From Leptospira haakeii (GTDB lineage: Bacteria; Spirochaetota; Leptospiria; Leptospirales; Leptospiraceae): 64,000 bases of DNA. Below the pieces are notes generated by a model. That model was not told the DNA's origin. It saw nothing but the letters and a program-made list of their open reading frames with translations, and searched no databases. Made by a program: the position numbers and the translations under genes. Location: the NCBI RefSeq assembly GCF_002812045.1, contig NZ_NPEG01000012.1:1-64000 (forward strand), written 5' to 3'. This document shows, in pieces, positions 34,308-43,344 of the stretch (positions within the stretch are counted from its first letter, which is position 1; the number at the start of each line of letters is the position of its first letter).

Positions 34308-34946
34308 ATGCGAAAATTCTTGGCAAGCCTGATTCCCAAACCCAGAAAAAAGCTTGTCTTTTTGGCCTCCGGGCGGGGGAGCAACCTGGAAGCTGTCCTT
34401 TCAGGGATCCAAAAGGGCAAAATCCCCGCAAATCCCGCTTTTTTAGTCACTGACAACCCGGAAGCCCCTTCTATCCAGATCGCTGTCGGCCATAATGTCC
34501 CGGCAAAGGTTTTAGACTGGAAATCTTATTCCAAAAAAGAAGAATACCATCTGGATCTTCTCCATACCTTGGAAGAGATCTCTCCGGATCTGATCGTGGC
34601 TTGCGGTTACATGAGAATTCTAAAACCGGAAATCATCCGAGCCTTTCGGAATAGGATCATCAATATACATCCTTCTCTTCTTCCTTCCTTTACAGGTTTG
34701 CATGCTCAAAAACAGGCATTCGATTATGGAGTGAAGTTCGCGGGCTGCACCGCTCATTTTGTGGACGAGGGTGTGGATTCAGGTCCTATCATTTTGCAAG
34801 GAGTTGTTAAAATCGAGGAAGGAATGACCGAAAGAGAATTGACTCTTGCCATTCTCAAAGAGGAACATAAAATCCTGCCCCTCGCGGTTAAACATTTCTG
34901 CGAAGATCGGCTCTCCATTAAAGACAGGAAGGTCTCAATCCTCTAG
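34308..34946 (+). CDS. purN: Phosphoribosylglycinamide formyltransferase
   Basis: The 212-residue GAR transformylase of purine synthesis, using 10-formyltetrahydrofolate. [20 protein letters not shown] forms the phosphate-binding start, [20 protein letters not shown] carries the catalytic asparagine and histidine, and [14 protein letters not shown] carries the aspartate. Its first 17 residues ([14 protein letters not shown]) precede the usual start of the domain, an extended N-terminus. purH follows after 1 bp, so steps 3 and the last two steps of the pathway are made from one message. Confidence 0.96.
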   Translation: MRKFLASLIPKPRKKLVFLASGRGSNLEAVLSGIQKGKIPANPAFLVTDNPEAPSIQIAVGHNVPAKVLDWKSYSKKEEYHLDLLHTLEEISPDLIVACGYMRILKPEIIRAFRNRIINIHPSLLPSFTGLHAQKQAFDYGVKFAGCTAHFVDEGVDSGPIILQGVVKIEEGMTERELTLAILKEEHKILPLAVKHFCEDRLSIKDRKVSIL

Positions 34947-34947
34947 C

Positions 34948-36489
34948 ATGATCAAAATCACTCGTGCCCTTATCTCAGTTAGCGACAAAACAGGACTTAT
35001 CGGATTCGCTAAGTACCTGGAATCTAAAGGAGTGGAAATCATTTCCACCGGCGGAACCCTCAAAACACTCACCGAAAATGGAATCAAAGCGATCGCAATA
35101 GACGATTATACAGGGTTTCCAGAAATTTTGGACGGAAGAGTTAAAACTCTTCACCCTAAGGTCCATGGAGGACTCTTGGGTGTGACCTCCAAACCGGAAC
35201 ACAGACAGAAGATGGAAGAATTAAAAATTCCAAAGATCGATCTGGTAGTTGTGAACTTATATCCATTCGTACAGACTGTTTCCAAACCTGGGGTTCATCT
35301 AGACGAAGCAATCGAAAATATCGATATTGGCGGACCTTCTATGATCCGTTCCGCTAGTAAGAACTACAGACATACAGTAGTTGTTACAGATCCGAACGAT
35401 TATAAAACTGTAGAAGAATCTATGAAGGTAAATGATGGTTCCGTAGATGCGGATACTTCTTTCCTTCTAATGAGAAAAGCATTTTCTCATACCGCAATGT
35501 ATGATACTGCAATTTCTTCTTGGTTCAATAAGCTCGCTGGGGAGAAGTTCCCGGACATCCTAAATCTTTCCTTCACCAAAAAACAAAAGCTTAGATACGG
35601 AGAAAACCCACACCAAGGGGCCGCATTCTACGAGCCTTTGTTTACAAAGAGCGAATTTTCTCCACTCCAAGGAAAAGAATTATCTTTTAATAATATGTTG
35701 GATTTTGATGCGGCATTCCATATCTCCGCTCTTCTTCCTGACAATACCGTTTGTATCATCAAACATTTGAATCCATGCGGGATCGCTTACGCAGATGATA
35801 CATTAGAAGCTTTCCGTCTGGCAAAAAGAACGGATCCTATTTCTGCATTCGGCGGGATCATCGGGATCAAGGGAACAGTCACCGGAGAATTGGCAGTTCT
35901 AATCGGTGAAACATTTGTAGAAGGTGTGATCGCTCAGAAATTCGAACCTGCCGCTTTGGAATATTTTTCTAAAAAGCCGAATGTTCGTTTGATCGAGATC
36001 GCAAATTTCCAAGAAGCATTAGATGAAATGGATCTCCGACCTATTCATCATGGAATTCTTCTGCAAGATAGAGACTATGCAACTATCACAGAAAAAGATC
36101 TGAAGATCGTTTCTAAAAAACAACCTACTGAAGAAGATATCAGAGGTTTGATGTTTGCTTGGTCTACGGTAAAATTTATCAAGTCAAACGCGATCGTTTA
36201 TACGGAAGAGAACGCAACCCTTGGGATAGGTGCCGGACAAATGTCCAGAGTGGATTCAGTCCAATTAGGAGCGACTAAGGCTCTAAACGTAGGACTTTCT
36301 GTTGTAGGTTCTTATGTAGCGAGTGATGCATTTTTCCCATTCAGAGATGGAATAGACGCCATCGCAAAAGTAGGAGCAAAAGCGATCATCCAACCCGGAG
36401 GATCTATCCGAGACGAGGAAGTGATCAAGGCCGCAGATGAGCATGGACTGATCATGGTGTTCACCGGCATGAGGCATTTTAGGCATTAA
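34948..36489 (+). CDS. purH: Bifunctional AICAR transformylase/IMP cyclohydrolase
   Basis: A 513-residue PurH that does the last two steps of IMP synthesis. The N-terminal MGS-like IMP cyclohydrolase domain has [20 protein letters not shown] and IISTGGT; the transformylase domain has [16 protein letters not shown], the [16 protein letters not shown] motif with its catalytic Lys-His, and [20 protein letters not shown] near the end. The open frame extends back to 34846 through purN, but ATG at 34948, one base after the purN stop, gives the normal N-terminus. A conserved membrane protein gene follows after one base, so it belongs to the same operon. Confidence 0.97.
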   Translation: MIKITRALISVSDKTGLIGFAKYLESKGVEIISTGGTLKTLTENGIKAIAIDDYTGFPEILDGRVKTLHPKVHGGLLGVTSKPEHRQKMEELKIPKIDLVVVNLYPFVQTVSKPGVHLDEAIENIDIGGPSMIRSASKNYRHTVVVTDPNDYKTVEESMKVNDGSVDADTSFLLMRKAFSHTAMYDTAISSWFNKLAGEKFPDILNLSFTKKQKLRYGENPHQGAAFYEPLFTKSEFSPLQGKELSFNNMLDFDAAFHISALLPDNTVCIIKHLNPCGIAYADDTLEAFRLAKRTDPISAFGGIIGIKGTVTGELAVLIGETFVEGVIAQKFEPAALEYFSKKPNVRLIEIANFQEALDEMDLRPIHHGILLQDRDYATITEKDLKIVSKKQPTEEDIRGLMFAWSTVKFIKSNAIVYTEENATLGIGAGQMSRVDSVQLGATKALNVGLSVVGSYVASDAFFPFRDGIDAIAKVGAKAIIQPGGSIRDEEVIKAADEHGLIMVFTGMRHFRH

Positions 36490-36490
36490 C

Positions 36491-37123
36491 ATGGAATTCT
36501 TTCTCTACCTGATCTATTTAGTTATCACGTTAGTGGTTGTTTCCTTAGGAGACTATTATTTCGGACTTATCTACCTGAGCGGGAAAGATACTTTCGAAAA
36601 ACAGGAACTTACTGATTGGGCGAGAATTATTCCTTCTAAGATTGTTTCTATCTTTGAATCTGCGGGAAGTCTTCAATATGGACTTCTCGCATTCGGACTT
36701 TCCGCATTCTTCGCATATGTCTGGACTCTTACCGGAGGACTTATCGGTTCTCCTCATTATACGGATTCTTTTGGAAATTATTTCTTCCTATCCTTTTTAA
36801 TGCCGGTGTTAGTCCTCGCATTCTACTCTTTTATCTCTTCTGAAGTTTTAAGAGCTGCCAGGATCTCTAGAAATAGCGGGTCCTTTCTGGCAAGACTTCT
36901 GAACCAGGAGATTCCACTACTTTCCGGAATATTTATCTCAGTGATCGCCTCGAATCTGGCGGTTTACGGTCTCTACCATGAGGTTTCCTTTTTATTCGTT
37001 CTTCCGAATGTACTGATCTTATTGGTCCTTCTTATCTTAAGATGGAACGGAAAGGTAAAATTCGGGGGAATTCGTGTAGATAGAGAGGAAGAAGATGTAG
37101 AGGATTTGGGGGAAGATTCCTAA
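36491..37123 (+). CDS. Conserved membrane protein, unknown function
   Basis: A 210-residue inner-membrane protein with about five helices: LYLIYLVITLVVVSLGDYYF (about 5-24), YGLLAFGLSAFFAYVWTLTG, FFLSFLMPVLVLAFYSFISS, PLLSGIFISVIASNLAVYGL and FLFVLPNVLILLVLLILRW. The C-terminal 20 residues are very acidic. I do not recognise the family. It begins one base after purH with an ATG and is clearly in the purine operon, but there is no other link to purine metabolism. Function unknown. Confidence 0.72.
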   Translation: MEFFLYLIYLVITLVVVSLGDYYFGLIYLSGKDTFEKQELTDWARIIPSKIVSIFESAGSLQYGLLAFGLSAFFAYVWTLTGGLIGSPHYTDSFGNYFFLSFLMPVLVLAFYSFISSEVLRAARISRNSGSFLARLLNQEIPLLSGIFISVIASNLAVYGLYHEVSFLFVLPNVLILLVLLILRWNGKVKFGGIRVDREEEDVEDLGEDS

Positions 37124-37155
37124 TTCTTGTTCAGTTTTCTGCCGATAGTTAAAGA

Positions 37156-37866
37156 ATGAAAGGGCAATCCATCTACCTGTTCTTATTCTCCTTACTCCTT
37201 CCTTGGAGTTCCGTATTTTCTCAATTTCCGGGAGATAATTCCAGAAATAACGGCTCCAAGCCAACTTTAGACGGATTTGCAGAAGTCTCCTGGGAAGCAT
37301 CTTATGCCCAAGTTAGAGACAAGTTTTTATCCTTAGCAGCCAATCCTCAAAGTGACGAAAAAATAGAAGTAGTTCATGAAGATAAGGAGAAGTCCCTGCT
37401 TGTAAGAAGAAACGGGATCTTCTACCTTTACCGTTTTTATTCCACTCCTAAATTGGTGCTCGATTCACGTCCTAAAGACAAGAACCAACCTCGCCCGGAA
37501 AAAGAAACTTCTCCTGACGAAGACGAACATTTGGAACCTGGTAAATTATTCTCAGTTGGAGTTTCTTTCCGGTATCTTCCGGGCAAAGAGGTTCAGTCCA
37601 AGCTGGAAAATAAATACGGAAAGCCCAAAAAAGAGACCTTGGATGATAAAAAAATCGGGGGGGCTGTTATCTGGGAATTGACCGACGAAAGACAGGCACC
37701 TCCCGCAGGCGGCTTCATTGTTCAATGGAAGGAAGCTTATAAAAAGCAACCTTTTACCAGAAGAGTGGATTATTTCAGCTCCAAGGTAAAGGCCCAGATC
37801 GAAAAAGAATACAAAGAATTCTTCTCTGCGGAAGAAATCAAAACTTTAAGAGATCTGATCCCGTAA
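37156..37866 (+). CDS. Exported protein, unknown function
   Basis: A 236-residue protein with a signal peptide (MKGQSIYLFLFSLLLPWSSVFSQ, cleavage about residue 22) and a mature alpha/beta domain. The region FAEVSWEASYAQVRDKFLSL (about 41-60) and the later GVSFRYLPGKEVQSKLENKY look like a repeated small domain, as in periplasmic proteins that compute or bind a ligand, but I cannot name a family. The middle is rich in charged residues (DKNQPRPEKETSPDEDEHLE). It lies 32 bp after the membrane-protein gene on the same strand. Confidence 0.7.
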   Translation: MKGQSIYLFLFSLLLPWSSVFSQFPGDNSRNNGSKPTLDGFAEVSWEASYAQVRDKFLSLAANPQSDEKIEVVHEDKEKSLLVRRNGIFYLYRFYSTPKLVLDSRPKDKNQPRPEKETSPDEDEHLEPGKLFSVGVSFRYLPGKEVQSKLENKYGKPKKETLDDKKIGGAVIWELTDERQAPPAGGFIVQWKEAYKKQPFTRRVDYFSSKVKAQIEKEYKEFFSAEEIKTLRDLIP

Positions 37867-37935
37867 GAAATCCTTGACCGAAGGCCCCTAAGGCCGCCAC
37901 TATCCAGAGAGATTCAAAATCTTTCGGAGCAAACC

Positions 37936-38580
37936 GTGGAATTATATTTAGATACAGCCAATGTGGACGAGATCAAAGAGATCGCGTCCTACGGTCTTTT
38001 GGACGGAGTTACTACAAACCCATCTTTGATCGCTAAGTCTGGTCGTAACTTTAAAGAAGTTATCAAAGAGATCTGTGCAATCGTGCCTGGTCCAGTGAGC
38101 GCAGAAGTAATTGCGACCAAACATGAGGACATGTTGAAGGAAGCGGACGAACTAGTAAAGATCGCTCCGAATGTGGTCATCAAGGTTCCTTTAATCCCGG
38201 AAGGATTAAAAACTGTAGTGAAACTGACAGAGAAAGGAATTCCTACAAACGTAACTCTTTGTTTTTCCGCTCCTCAAGCACTTCTGGCAGCAAAAGCGGG
38301 AGCTACTTATATTTCTCCATTTATCGGACGTGTAGATGATACTTCTTGGGATGGAATGGAACTTATCTCTGAGATCAGAGAGATCTATGATAATTACGGT
38401 TACGAAACTAAAATTTTAGCTGCTTCCATCAGAGGACCAATCCACTTGAAAGAGTCCGCTCTTCGTGGAGCTGATTGCGCTACTATGCCGCTCTCTGCTT
38501 ATCTGCAGTTATTCAAACATCCATTAACTGATATCGGATTGGAAAAATTCTTAGAAGACGCTAAGAAACTAAAGTGGTGA
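37936..38580 (+). CDS. tal: Small transaldolase (FSA/TalC family)
   Basis: A 214-residue member of the small transaldolase/fructose-6-phosphate aldolase family. [20 protein letters not shown] is at 3-22, [12 protein letters not shown] at 25-36, and the Schiff-base Lys83 in [12 protein letters not shown]. At the position that separates the two activities the residue is Glu57 (SAEVIAT), as in transaldolases, where fructose-6-phosphate aldolase has Gln; transaldolase in the pentose phosphate pathway is therefore the better call. The start is GTG at 37936 with GGAG six bases upstream. It is followed by two hairpins acting as terminators. High confidence for the family. Confidence 0.9.
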   Translation: MELYLDTANVDEIKEIASYGLLDGVTTNPSLIAKSGRNFKEVIKEICAIVPGPVSAEVIATKHEDMLKEADELVKIAPNVVIKVPLIPEGLKTVVKLTEKGIPTNVTLCFSAPQALLAAKAGATYISPFIGRVDDTSWDGMELISEIREIYDNYGYETKILAASIRGPIHLKESALRGADCATMPLSAYLQLFKHPLTDIGLEKFLEDAKKLKW

Positions 38581-38640
38581 TCCACCATTAATATTTTTTT
38601 TACGCATAGACGCTAAGGCGCAGAGAGTGTTAAGGAATTT

Positions 38641-38669
38641 AAAGGATACCTTTCATTTAGGTATCCTTT
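38641..38669. terminator. Bidirectional hairpin AAAGGATACC/GGTATCCTTT
   Basis: Perfect 10-bp arms with a 9-base loop, 60 bp after the transaldolase stop and before the 3-prime end of the convergent DUF1574 gene. A-rich and T-rich flanks on both sides suit two-way termination. Confidence 0.75.
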
Positions 38670-38693
38670 TCTATTTCAAACTTATCCATTCAC

Positions 38694-38715
38694 AAGCAGA
38701 GATCAAAATCTGCTT
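38694..38715. terminator. Hairpin AAGCAGA-(8)-TCTGCTT
   Basis: Perfect 7-bp arms with an 8-base loop, followed on the plus strand by TTTCTT. A second, weaker terminator in the same convergent gap. Confidence 0.6.
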
Positions 38716-38743
38716 TTCTTAGCTACTCTGCGCGGAAATTGTT

Positions 38744-39781
38744 CTAAGGAAGTTTCTTCTTCCCTGTAAAATCATTCATTAAAATTTCAGACTGTTCTAA
38801 GATACAAAGTACACTTTGGTGAGAGCCGTCGTAATATAGATCACAAGAACTTAAAGTATTCATATCCGCTGCGGAAGCTCCGTATGTTTCGGCAAGTTTT
38901 TGTATTCTTGGCCACCAGGATTTTTCTAATCCTAGTTCGTAATACCCTGCCCTATATCCCGGATATACCTTAGGCCAGATTAGGTAGGTTTTAACCCCTT
39001 CTTCTTTCGCCAATTTCAAGAATTCTTCTACGAAATAAAATTCGTTTTCCCCCAAGGTAAATCCGGAAAGATAAATACTCTTTAATCTAAGTGCGTCCTT
39101 TGCCAATTTTTTAGGATTATTACTGACGCTCGCATACCCAAGTTGTTCCCCGTTTCCTAATTCCAAAATTAAATTTTCATGATTTTGGTCAGCTCTATAC
39201 TGCTTTAATTTTCCGCCGGTCAGTCTGGACCAAAAAAGTTTGAACCCAGGTCGGATCTTTCTGATAGAAAAAAACTTTTCTTTAAGGATCTCTAATTTAT
39301 CAGAATCGGAAAAGTGATCCCAATACGTTTGTCTGAATTCCTCGTCCGCTCCTATTCTCAAGAACGGTTCGTATAGAAGTCCTCTCGAATCATCTACGAA
39401 ACCTTCAGGACTAACAACATAAAAGACAACCTTGGGTTTAATCCCGGATTGGATAATCTTACGGAACCAATAGAAACCGTAAGCAGGTACCGCTTGCGGG
39501 CCGGAAAAATTATAAACGGTCCAATCTTTTTGTATATTCTCAGGAAGCGTTTTTATACTATAAGGATAAGCTCTAGAATCTCCGAATGCCAACGCGAGAT
39601 TTTTCTCTTTTAATGAAGGATCACCCTTTAACTTTTCGAAAAGATGATTTCGATGAGTATAATAGACCGGATTTCCCTCTTGGTAAAAGGATGTTTTGAA
39701 AAAATCCAAAAGAAAAATTTTATCCGCAAGAAACAGGAAAACGATAAAAATTAATGGGATATAGATAAATTTCTTTTTCAT
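38744..39781 (-). CDS. DUF1574-like SGNH-type protein, second copy
   Basis: A 345-residue protein with one N-terminal membrane anchor (about 4-22) and a periplasmic SGNH-like domain. It parallels the gene at 8243-9343: LALAFGDSRAY (Gly67-Asp68-Ser69, an intact GDS elbow) and DGSHQS near the C-terminus (Asp318, His321). Also visible is YNFSGPQAVPAYGFYWFRKI, the same layout as YNFSVPGGSPDYFLYWIERF in the first copy. These features suggest an acyl-group transferase or esterase working with the MBOAT enzyme encoded 7 bp upstream. The open frame runs into the MBOAT gene, but ATG at 39781 directly after the MBOAT stop is the likely start. Acceptor unknown. Confidence 0.75.
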   Translation of the reverse strand: MKKKFIYIPLIFIVFLFLADKIFLLDFFKTSFYQEGNPVYYTHRNHLFEKLKGDPSLKEKNLALAFGDSRAYPYSIKTLPENIQKDWTVYNFSGPQAVPAYGFYWFRKIIQSGIKPKVVFYVVSPEGFVDDSRGLLYEPFLRIGADEEFRQTYWDHFSDSDKLEILKEKFFSIRKIRPGFKLFWSRLTGGKLKQYRADQNHENLILELGNGEQLGYASVSNNPKKLAKDALRLKSIYLSGFTLGENEFYFVEEFLKLAKEEGVKTYLIWPKVYPGYRAGYYELGLEKSWWPRIQKLAETYGASAADMNTLSSCDLYYDGSHQSVLCILEQSEILMNDFTGKKKLP

Positions 39782-39788
39782 GATCTTA

Positions 39789-41198
39789 TTAAAACTGCCC
39801 ATAAAAGAAATCCGCATTACCAGTGGGTAAAGCGAGTAGAACTAGGATCCAAACGATTGGAAGAAGTATCGTTTTCCATCGTAAATCCACTTTGAACCTT
39901 TCAGGCCATTCCTCCACACAATGGAAAAATAAAGCCACAAAGAGTGCAAAGATACAAGGTTCCATATTCGGGAAATTTACTCCAGGGGCCCAAACGATAA
40001 TTCTTTGCACAGCAGCGACTGCGGAGCTGAAATCCGGAGTGAAAAATAGGATCCAAGATACTATATATATATGCAGAACGAAAAGATAAGTAATCGTTCT
40101 TTTTACATACGGTATTTCAGGTATCAATTTTATATTCCAATCCTTAAAGGCTCTTTCGGCTGAAAGATAAAGTCCTGTCAAAGCTCCCCAAGTTAGATAA
40201 TTCAAATTAGCCCCGTGCCAAAGGCCTCCTAATCCGAACGCAACCAGATAATTGAAACAGGTACGCAATGTCCCGCTTCTGGAACCGCCAAGTGGGATGT
40301 ACAAATAATCTCGAATCCAAAAGGAGAAGGTCAAATGCCATCTTCTCCAAAAGTCCCCAAAACCGTTAAAGAAAAACGGAGCCTTGAAGTTTTGAGGCAA
40401 AGTAAAACCTAAAAGTTTCCCCATACCTCTTGCTAGATCAGTAAGTCCGGAAAAATCCAAATAAAGATAGATCGCGAAAAAATAGATCGTACTTAGTAGT
40501 GCTTGCCCGGAAAAAGAAGATGTTTCTGCAAAAACCTGAAAAATGGATCCGGACATTAAAGCGGTAACCACAGATTTTTTAAAAAGACCGACTACTACCA
40601 ACCATAACCCATCTACCATATCCTCTTTTTCCATTTTAGGAGAATCGAATTGAGTAGAAACGTCTGAATATCTTAGGATAGGTCCCGCAATCATTACCGG
40701 AAAAAGAAAAATATAAGAAGCGATCTTTAAAAAACCCAGATCCTCTTGTATCAATCCCTTCTTCTTATCCACAAGTAGAGAAATTAACTGGAAAGTATAA
40801 TAGCTGATAGTAAGCGGAAGTACTACTTCAAAGCCGGCCCATTCCAGTGATTTGGATAAAATACCATCAAGGCTGATCTTATTTTGGAATTCAGGAATTC
40901 CTAAAAATATTCCCAGAAGATCCGCGAAAAAATAGAAATATTTAAAAAAAGCTAAATTAAGAACATTGAATCCGATAGAAACCGGTAAGAACCATTTTTT
41001 ATTCAGAAAAAACCGGATAAAAAACCAATTGATCGAAACTACCGCGATCAAATGAAACAGGAATTTCCAGGAAGCGAATGCGTAGAAAAATCCTGAACTT
41101 AGGATTAGAAAAAATTTCTTCCAATGATCAGGAAGATTCCAATACACCAGAAATACTAGGCAGAAAAAAAATAAAAATTCTAAACTGGTAAAATTCAT
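39789..41198 (-). CDS. MBOAT-family O-acyltransferase, second copy
   Basis: A 469-residue polytopic acyltransferase like AlgI, paralogous to the one at 9351-10850. The diagnostic parts are FWRRWHLTFSFWIRDYLYIP (His288 in this numbering), the catalytic His328 in GGLWHGANL, and LDFSGLTDLARGMG. The open frame begins with TTG at 41207, but GGAG directly ahead of the ATG at 41198 and the ATGA overlap with the RluB stop show that 41198 is the start, with translational coupling to the pseudouridine synthase gene. It should transfer acyl groups onto an exported glycan or lipid with its DUF1574 partner. Confidence 0.93.
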   Translation of the reverse strand: MNFTSLEFLFFFCLVFLVYWNLPDHWKKFFLILSSGFFYAFASWKFLFHLIAVVSINWFFIRFFLNKKWFLPVSIGFNVLNLAFFKYFYFFADLLGIFLGIPEFQNKISLDGILSKSLEWAGFEVVLPLTISYYTFQLISLLVDKKKGLIQEDLGFLKIASYIFLFPVMIAGPILRYSDVSTQFDSPKMEKEDMVDGLWLVVVGLFKKSVVTALMSGSIFQVFAETSSFSGQALLSTIYFFAIYLYLDFSGLTDLARGMGKLLGFTLPQNFKAPFFFNGFGDFWRRWHLTFSFWIRDYLYIPLGGSRSGTLRTCFNYLVAFGLGGLWHGANLNYLTWGALTGLYLSAERAFKDWNIKLIPEIPYVKRTITYLFVLHIYIVSWILFFTPDFSSAVAAVQRIIVWAPGVNFPNMEPCIFALFVALFFHCVEEWPERFKVDLRWKTILLPIVWILVLLALPTGNADFFYGQF

Positions 41199-41995
41199 GG
41201 TCTCCAAACTTTAGGATCTAGTAAGACAAACTTACCTTCCCCGATTTTCAATTTTTCCAAAGAAAGTTTTCCGATACGGATCCTTTGTAGATCGATCACT
41301 CTTCCACCAAGGATTGAGAACATCCTACGGATCTGACGTTTTCTTCCTTGTTTTAAGATCACTCTAAACTTAGAAGATCCTTCTCCTTTTACTAAGGATG
41401 TAACCTTCTCCGCTTTTAAAAATTCTCCCTCGTCCACAAATCCCTTAGTAAATCTATCCTTTACCTCTTTAGAATCCAATTCTTCTTCTAAGAGTACTTC
41501 GTATTCTTTTTCGGAACCTTCGGATGGATGAGTGATCTGTTGGACTAAATTCCCTTGGTCGGATAAAAGAAGAAGTCCCCTGGAATCCAGGTCTAATCTT
41601 CCTGCTATAAAAAGTTTTCCATACTTTTTAGGGAGTAATTCAAAAACCGTATTAGAATGAAAACGATCGCTATGGGAGCAAAGAAAACCTTTAGGTTTGT
41701 TTAATGCCAGAAACACAGATTCTGTAGGAGGATCTAATTTTTTATTTCCAACTTGAACAATGTCGGAACCCACACGGATCTTTGTGCTTAGATTCTTTTC
41801 TACGGCACCGTTAACTTTCACTTTGCCGGAAAGGATCAATTCTTCTACCTTTCTGCGCGAACCTAGCCCGCAGTCTGCCAGGAATCTGTTGATCCGGATC
41901 TCTTTGGAGGAATTTTCCCCCGATTTTTCTTTTGCGATTTTTTCGCCCAAACTTGCCCCCGGCCTTGGCCGATCCCTCCAGATTCGGACACCCAC
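41195..41995 (-). CDS. RluB/RsuA-type pseudouridine synthase
   Basis: A 266-residue RNA pseudouridine synthase. An S4 RNA-binding domain (about 33-80, INRFLADCGLGSRRKVEELI) precedes the catalytic domain with Asp135 in AGRLDLDSRGLLLLSDQG and, near the end, KQGRKRQIRRMFSILGG. Family members modify 23S or 16S rRNA; RluB (23S position 2605 in E. coli numbering) is the most likely, but RsuA/RluE cannot be excluded. The start is GTG at 41995; the first 30 residues are poorly conserved and a later start is possible. It is followed by the MBOAT gene with an ATGA overlap. Confidence 0.9.
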   Translation of the reverse strand: MGVRIWRDRPRPGASLGEKIAKEKSGENSSKEIRINRFLADCGLGSRRKVEELILSGKVKVNGAVEKNLSTKIRVGSDIVQVGNKKLDPPTESVFLALNKPKGFLCSHSDRFHSNTVFELLPKKYGKLFIAGRLDLDSRGLLLLSDQGNLVQQITHPSEGSEKEYEVLLEEELDSKEVKDRFTKGFVDEGEFLKAEKVTSLVKGEGSSKFRVILKQGRKRQIRRMFSILGGRVIDLQRIRIGKLSLEKLKIGEGKFVLLDPKVWRP

Positions 41996-42053
41996 CTATT
42001 TCCGGCTACCCAAAACACTTGACTCTTTGGAGACTCGGACAGAGGCTTTAAGG

Positions 42054-42959
42054 GTGAATCCTCTTAAAAAGAAGCCCAGATCCAATGCTTACCAACCCGC
42101 TCCCGAAAAACCGGATTGGTTAAAGGTAAGGCTTCCTTTTCGTGAAAAAGAAAACCCGGTAGATTTCGTTCGTAGTTCTGTCGAGGGCGGAAAACTAAAT
42201 ACAGTTTGCGAAAGTGCTTCTTGTCCCAACCTGAATCATTGTTGGTCCAGAAAGACCGCCACTTATATGCTTGCGGGAGATATTTGCACTAGACGTTGTT
42301 CTTATTGTGATGTCGCCTTCGGAAAACCTCTCGCATTAGATCCGGAAGAACCTTTAAGAGTAGCAGAATCCGCAAAAGTTTTAGGCCTAAGCCATGTGGT
42401 AATCACGTCCGTAAACAGAGATGATCTATCGGATGGAGGAGCGGCTCATTATAAAAAAACGGTAGAGTTGATCCGAGAAAGATTACCTGAATGCAAAATT
42501 GAAATTTTAGTTCCGGATTTCAAAATGAGAGAAGAAAACTTAGAGATTGTTTATTCTTCCAAACCGGATATATTCAACCATAACCTAGAAACTGTGGAGA
42601 GATTATTTCCGACAGTGGCTCCCGCCAAAAAATACGAAAGATCTTTGGATGTTCTCGAACATGCATCAAAGAGAGGGCTTTTAACTAAAAGTGGACTCAT
42701 ACTAGGACTTGGCGAAACATTAGAAGAAGTCCACCAAACTCTCAAAGATCTAAGATCTGTTGGAGTTCAAATGATTACTTTAGGACAGTATTTGCAGCCG
42801 ACTCCAACACACCTCCCTGTGAGTGAGTATATTCGCCCTGAAGTATTTAAAGATCTGAAAGAATTCGGAAAAGCCTTAGGGTTCAGGACAGTATTCTCAG
42901 GGCCTTTGGTCAGAAGTTCTTATCACGCGGACGAGCAAGTGCCGTGGTTCGAAAATTAA
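42054..42959 (+). CDS. lipA: Lipoyl synthase
   Basis: A 301-residue radical SAM enzyme that inserts two sulfurs into octanoyl groups on lipoyl domains. Both cluster motifs are intact: CESASCPNLNHC (C-x4-C-x5-C, auxiliary cluster) and CTRRCSYC (C-x3-C-x2-C, radical SAM cluster). The closing R-S-S-Y-H-A-D sequence is typical. The open frame runs back to 41760 antisense to the pseudouridine synthase gene, but GTG at 42054 with GAGG eight bases upstream fits the family length. The next gene overlaps its end by 16 bp. Confidence 0.96.
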   Translation: MNPLKKKPRSNAYQPAPEKPDWLKVRLPFREKENPVDFVRSSVEGGKLNTVCESASCPNLNHCWSRKTATYMLAGDICTRRCSYCDVAFGKPLALDPEEPLRVAESAKVLGLSHVVITSVNRDDLSDGGAAHYKKTVELIRERLPECKIEILVPDFKMREENLEIVYSSKPDIFNHNLETVERLFPTVAPAKKYERSLDVLEHASKRGLLTKSGLILGLGETLEEVHQTLKDLRSVGVQMITLGQYLQPTPTHLPVSEYIRPEVFKDLKEFGKALGFRTVFSGPLVRSSYHADEQVPWFEN

Positions 42960-43282
42960 AAAGGGCAAAAGATAAATTTCCGGAGATTCCGGATGCTGGA
43001 GAGATGAAAAAGATCATCTTCCATTCTATTCTATCTTATCTTTCCAAACAAGAGGGTCATGTTTCTAAAATGGAGATCAAAGATCTTCTATTCGATGCGA
43101 TTAGTTTGATCCCAGGTTTCAGAGTAGAATGGGGAGAGATCCAAAAATTCGGCAAAAGTAAATTATTAGTAAATTATAAAGATAAGGTTTTAATTTTGGA
43201 TCTAGAAGAAATTTCGAATGCGATCCTAAAACTATGGGCCTACTACTTAGATACCCATCCACATCATAAACCCCATAAATAG
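42944..43282 (+). CDS. Small conserved protein, unknown function
   Basis: A 112-residue basic protein with no recognised family. Helices at IIFHSILSYLSKQEGHVSKM (about 24-43) and an alternating strand SKLLVNYKDKVLILDLEEIS suggest a small alpha/beta fold; the end is His-rich (THPHHKPHK). It starts at GTG 42944 within the end of lipA, or at ATG 43004. The overlap indicates co-translation with lipA, and the terminator directly after its stop closes the unit. A link to lipoate metabolism is possible but unsupported. Confidence 0.6.
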   Translation: MVRKLKRAKDKFPEIPDAGEMKKIIFHSILSYLSKQEGHVSKMEIKDLLFDAISLIPGFRVEWGEIQKFGKSKLLVNYKDKVLILDLEEISNAILKLWAYYLDTHPHHKPHK

Positions 43283-43320
43283 AAAAACCCGAGCCACCTT
43301 TCGGTAACCCGGGATTTTTC
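43283..43320. terminator. Bidirectional terminator, CCCG-rich hairpin
   Basis: AAAAACCCG (43283-43291) pairs with CGGGATTTTT (43310-43319) with one bulged A, around an inner ACC/GGT pairing. A-run on the left and T-run on the right make it work for both the lipA unit and the convergent FecR lipoprotein gene. Confidence 0.8.
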
Positions 43321-43344
43321 CACCTTTAAGCTTGTGCCTGTGGA

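Larger units (their letters stand above)
38618..38733. repeat. Inverted repeat flanks, GCGCAGAG...CTCTGCGC
   Basis: GCGCAGAG (38618-38625) and CTCTGCGC (38726-38733) are perfect inverted copies bounding the 116-bp space between transaldolase and DUF1574 genes; the left end is preceded by TACGCATAGACGCTAAGG, a motif type common in dispersed repeats. Two shorter hairpins lie inside. This may be a degenerate mobile-type element; no transposase is present. Confidence 0.4.

Noticed and set aside
34846..34947. Upstream extension of purH into purN
   Set aside because: It would overlap purN by about 100 bp and add residues before the conserved start; ATG at 34948 fits.
42019..42024. TTGACT as lipA -35 box
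   Set aside because: No acceptable -10 box at the right distance; the space before the start codon is only about 30 bp.
41760..42053. N-terminal extension of lipA by 98 residues
   Set aside because: The extension is antisense to the pseudouridine synthase gene, has no family similarity, and a GTG with GAGG ahead at 42054 gives the normal LipA length.
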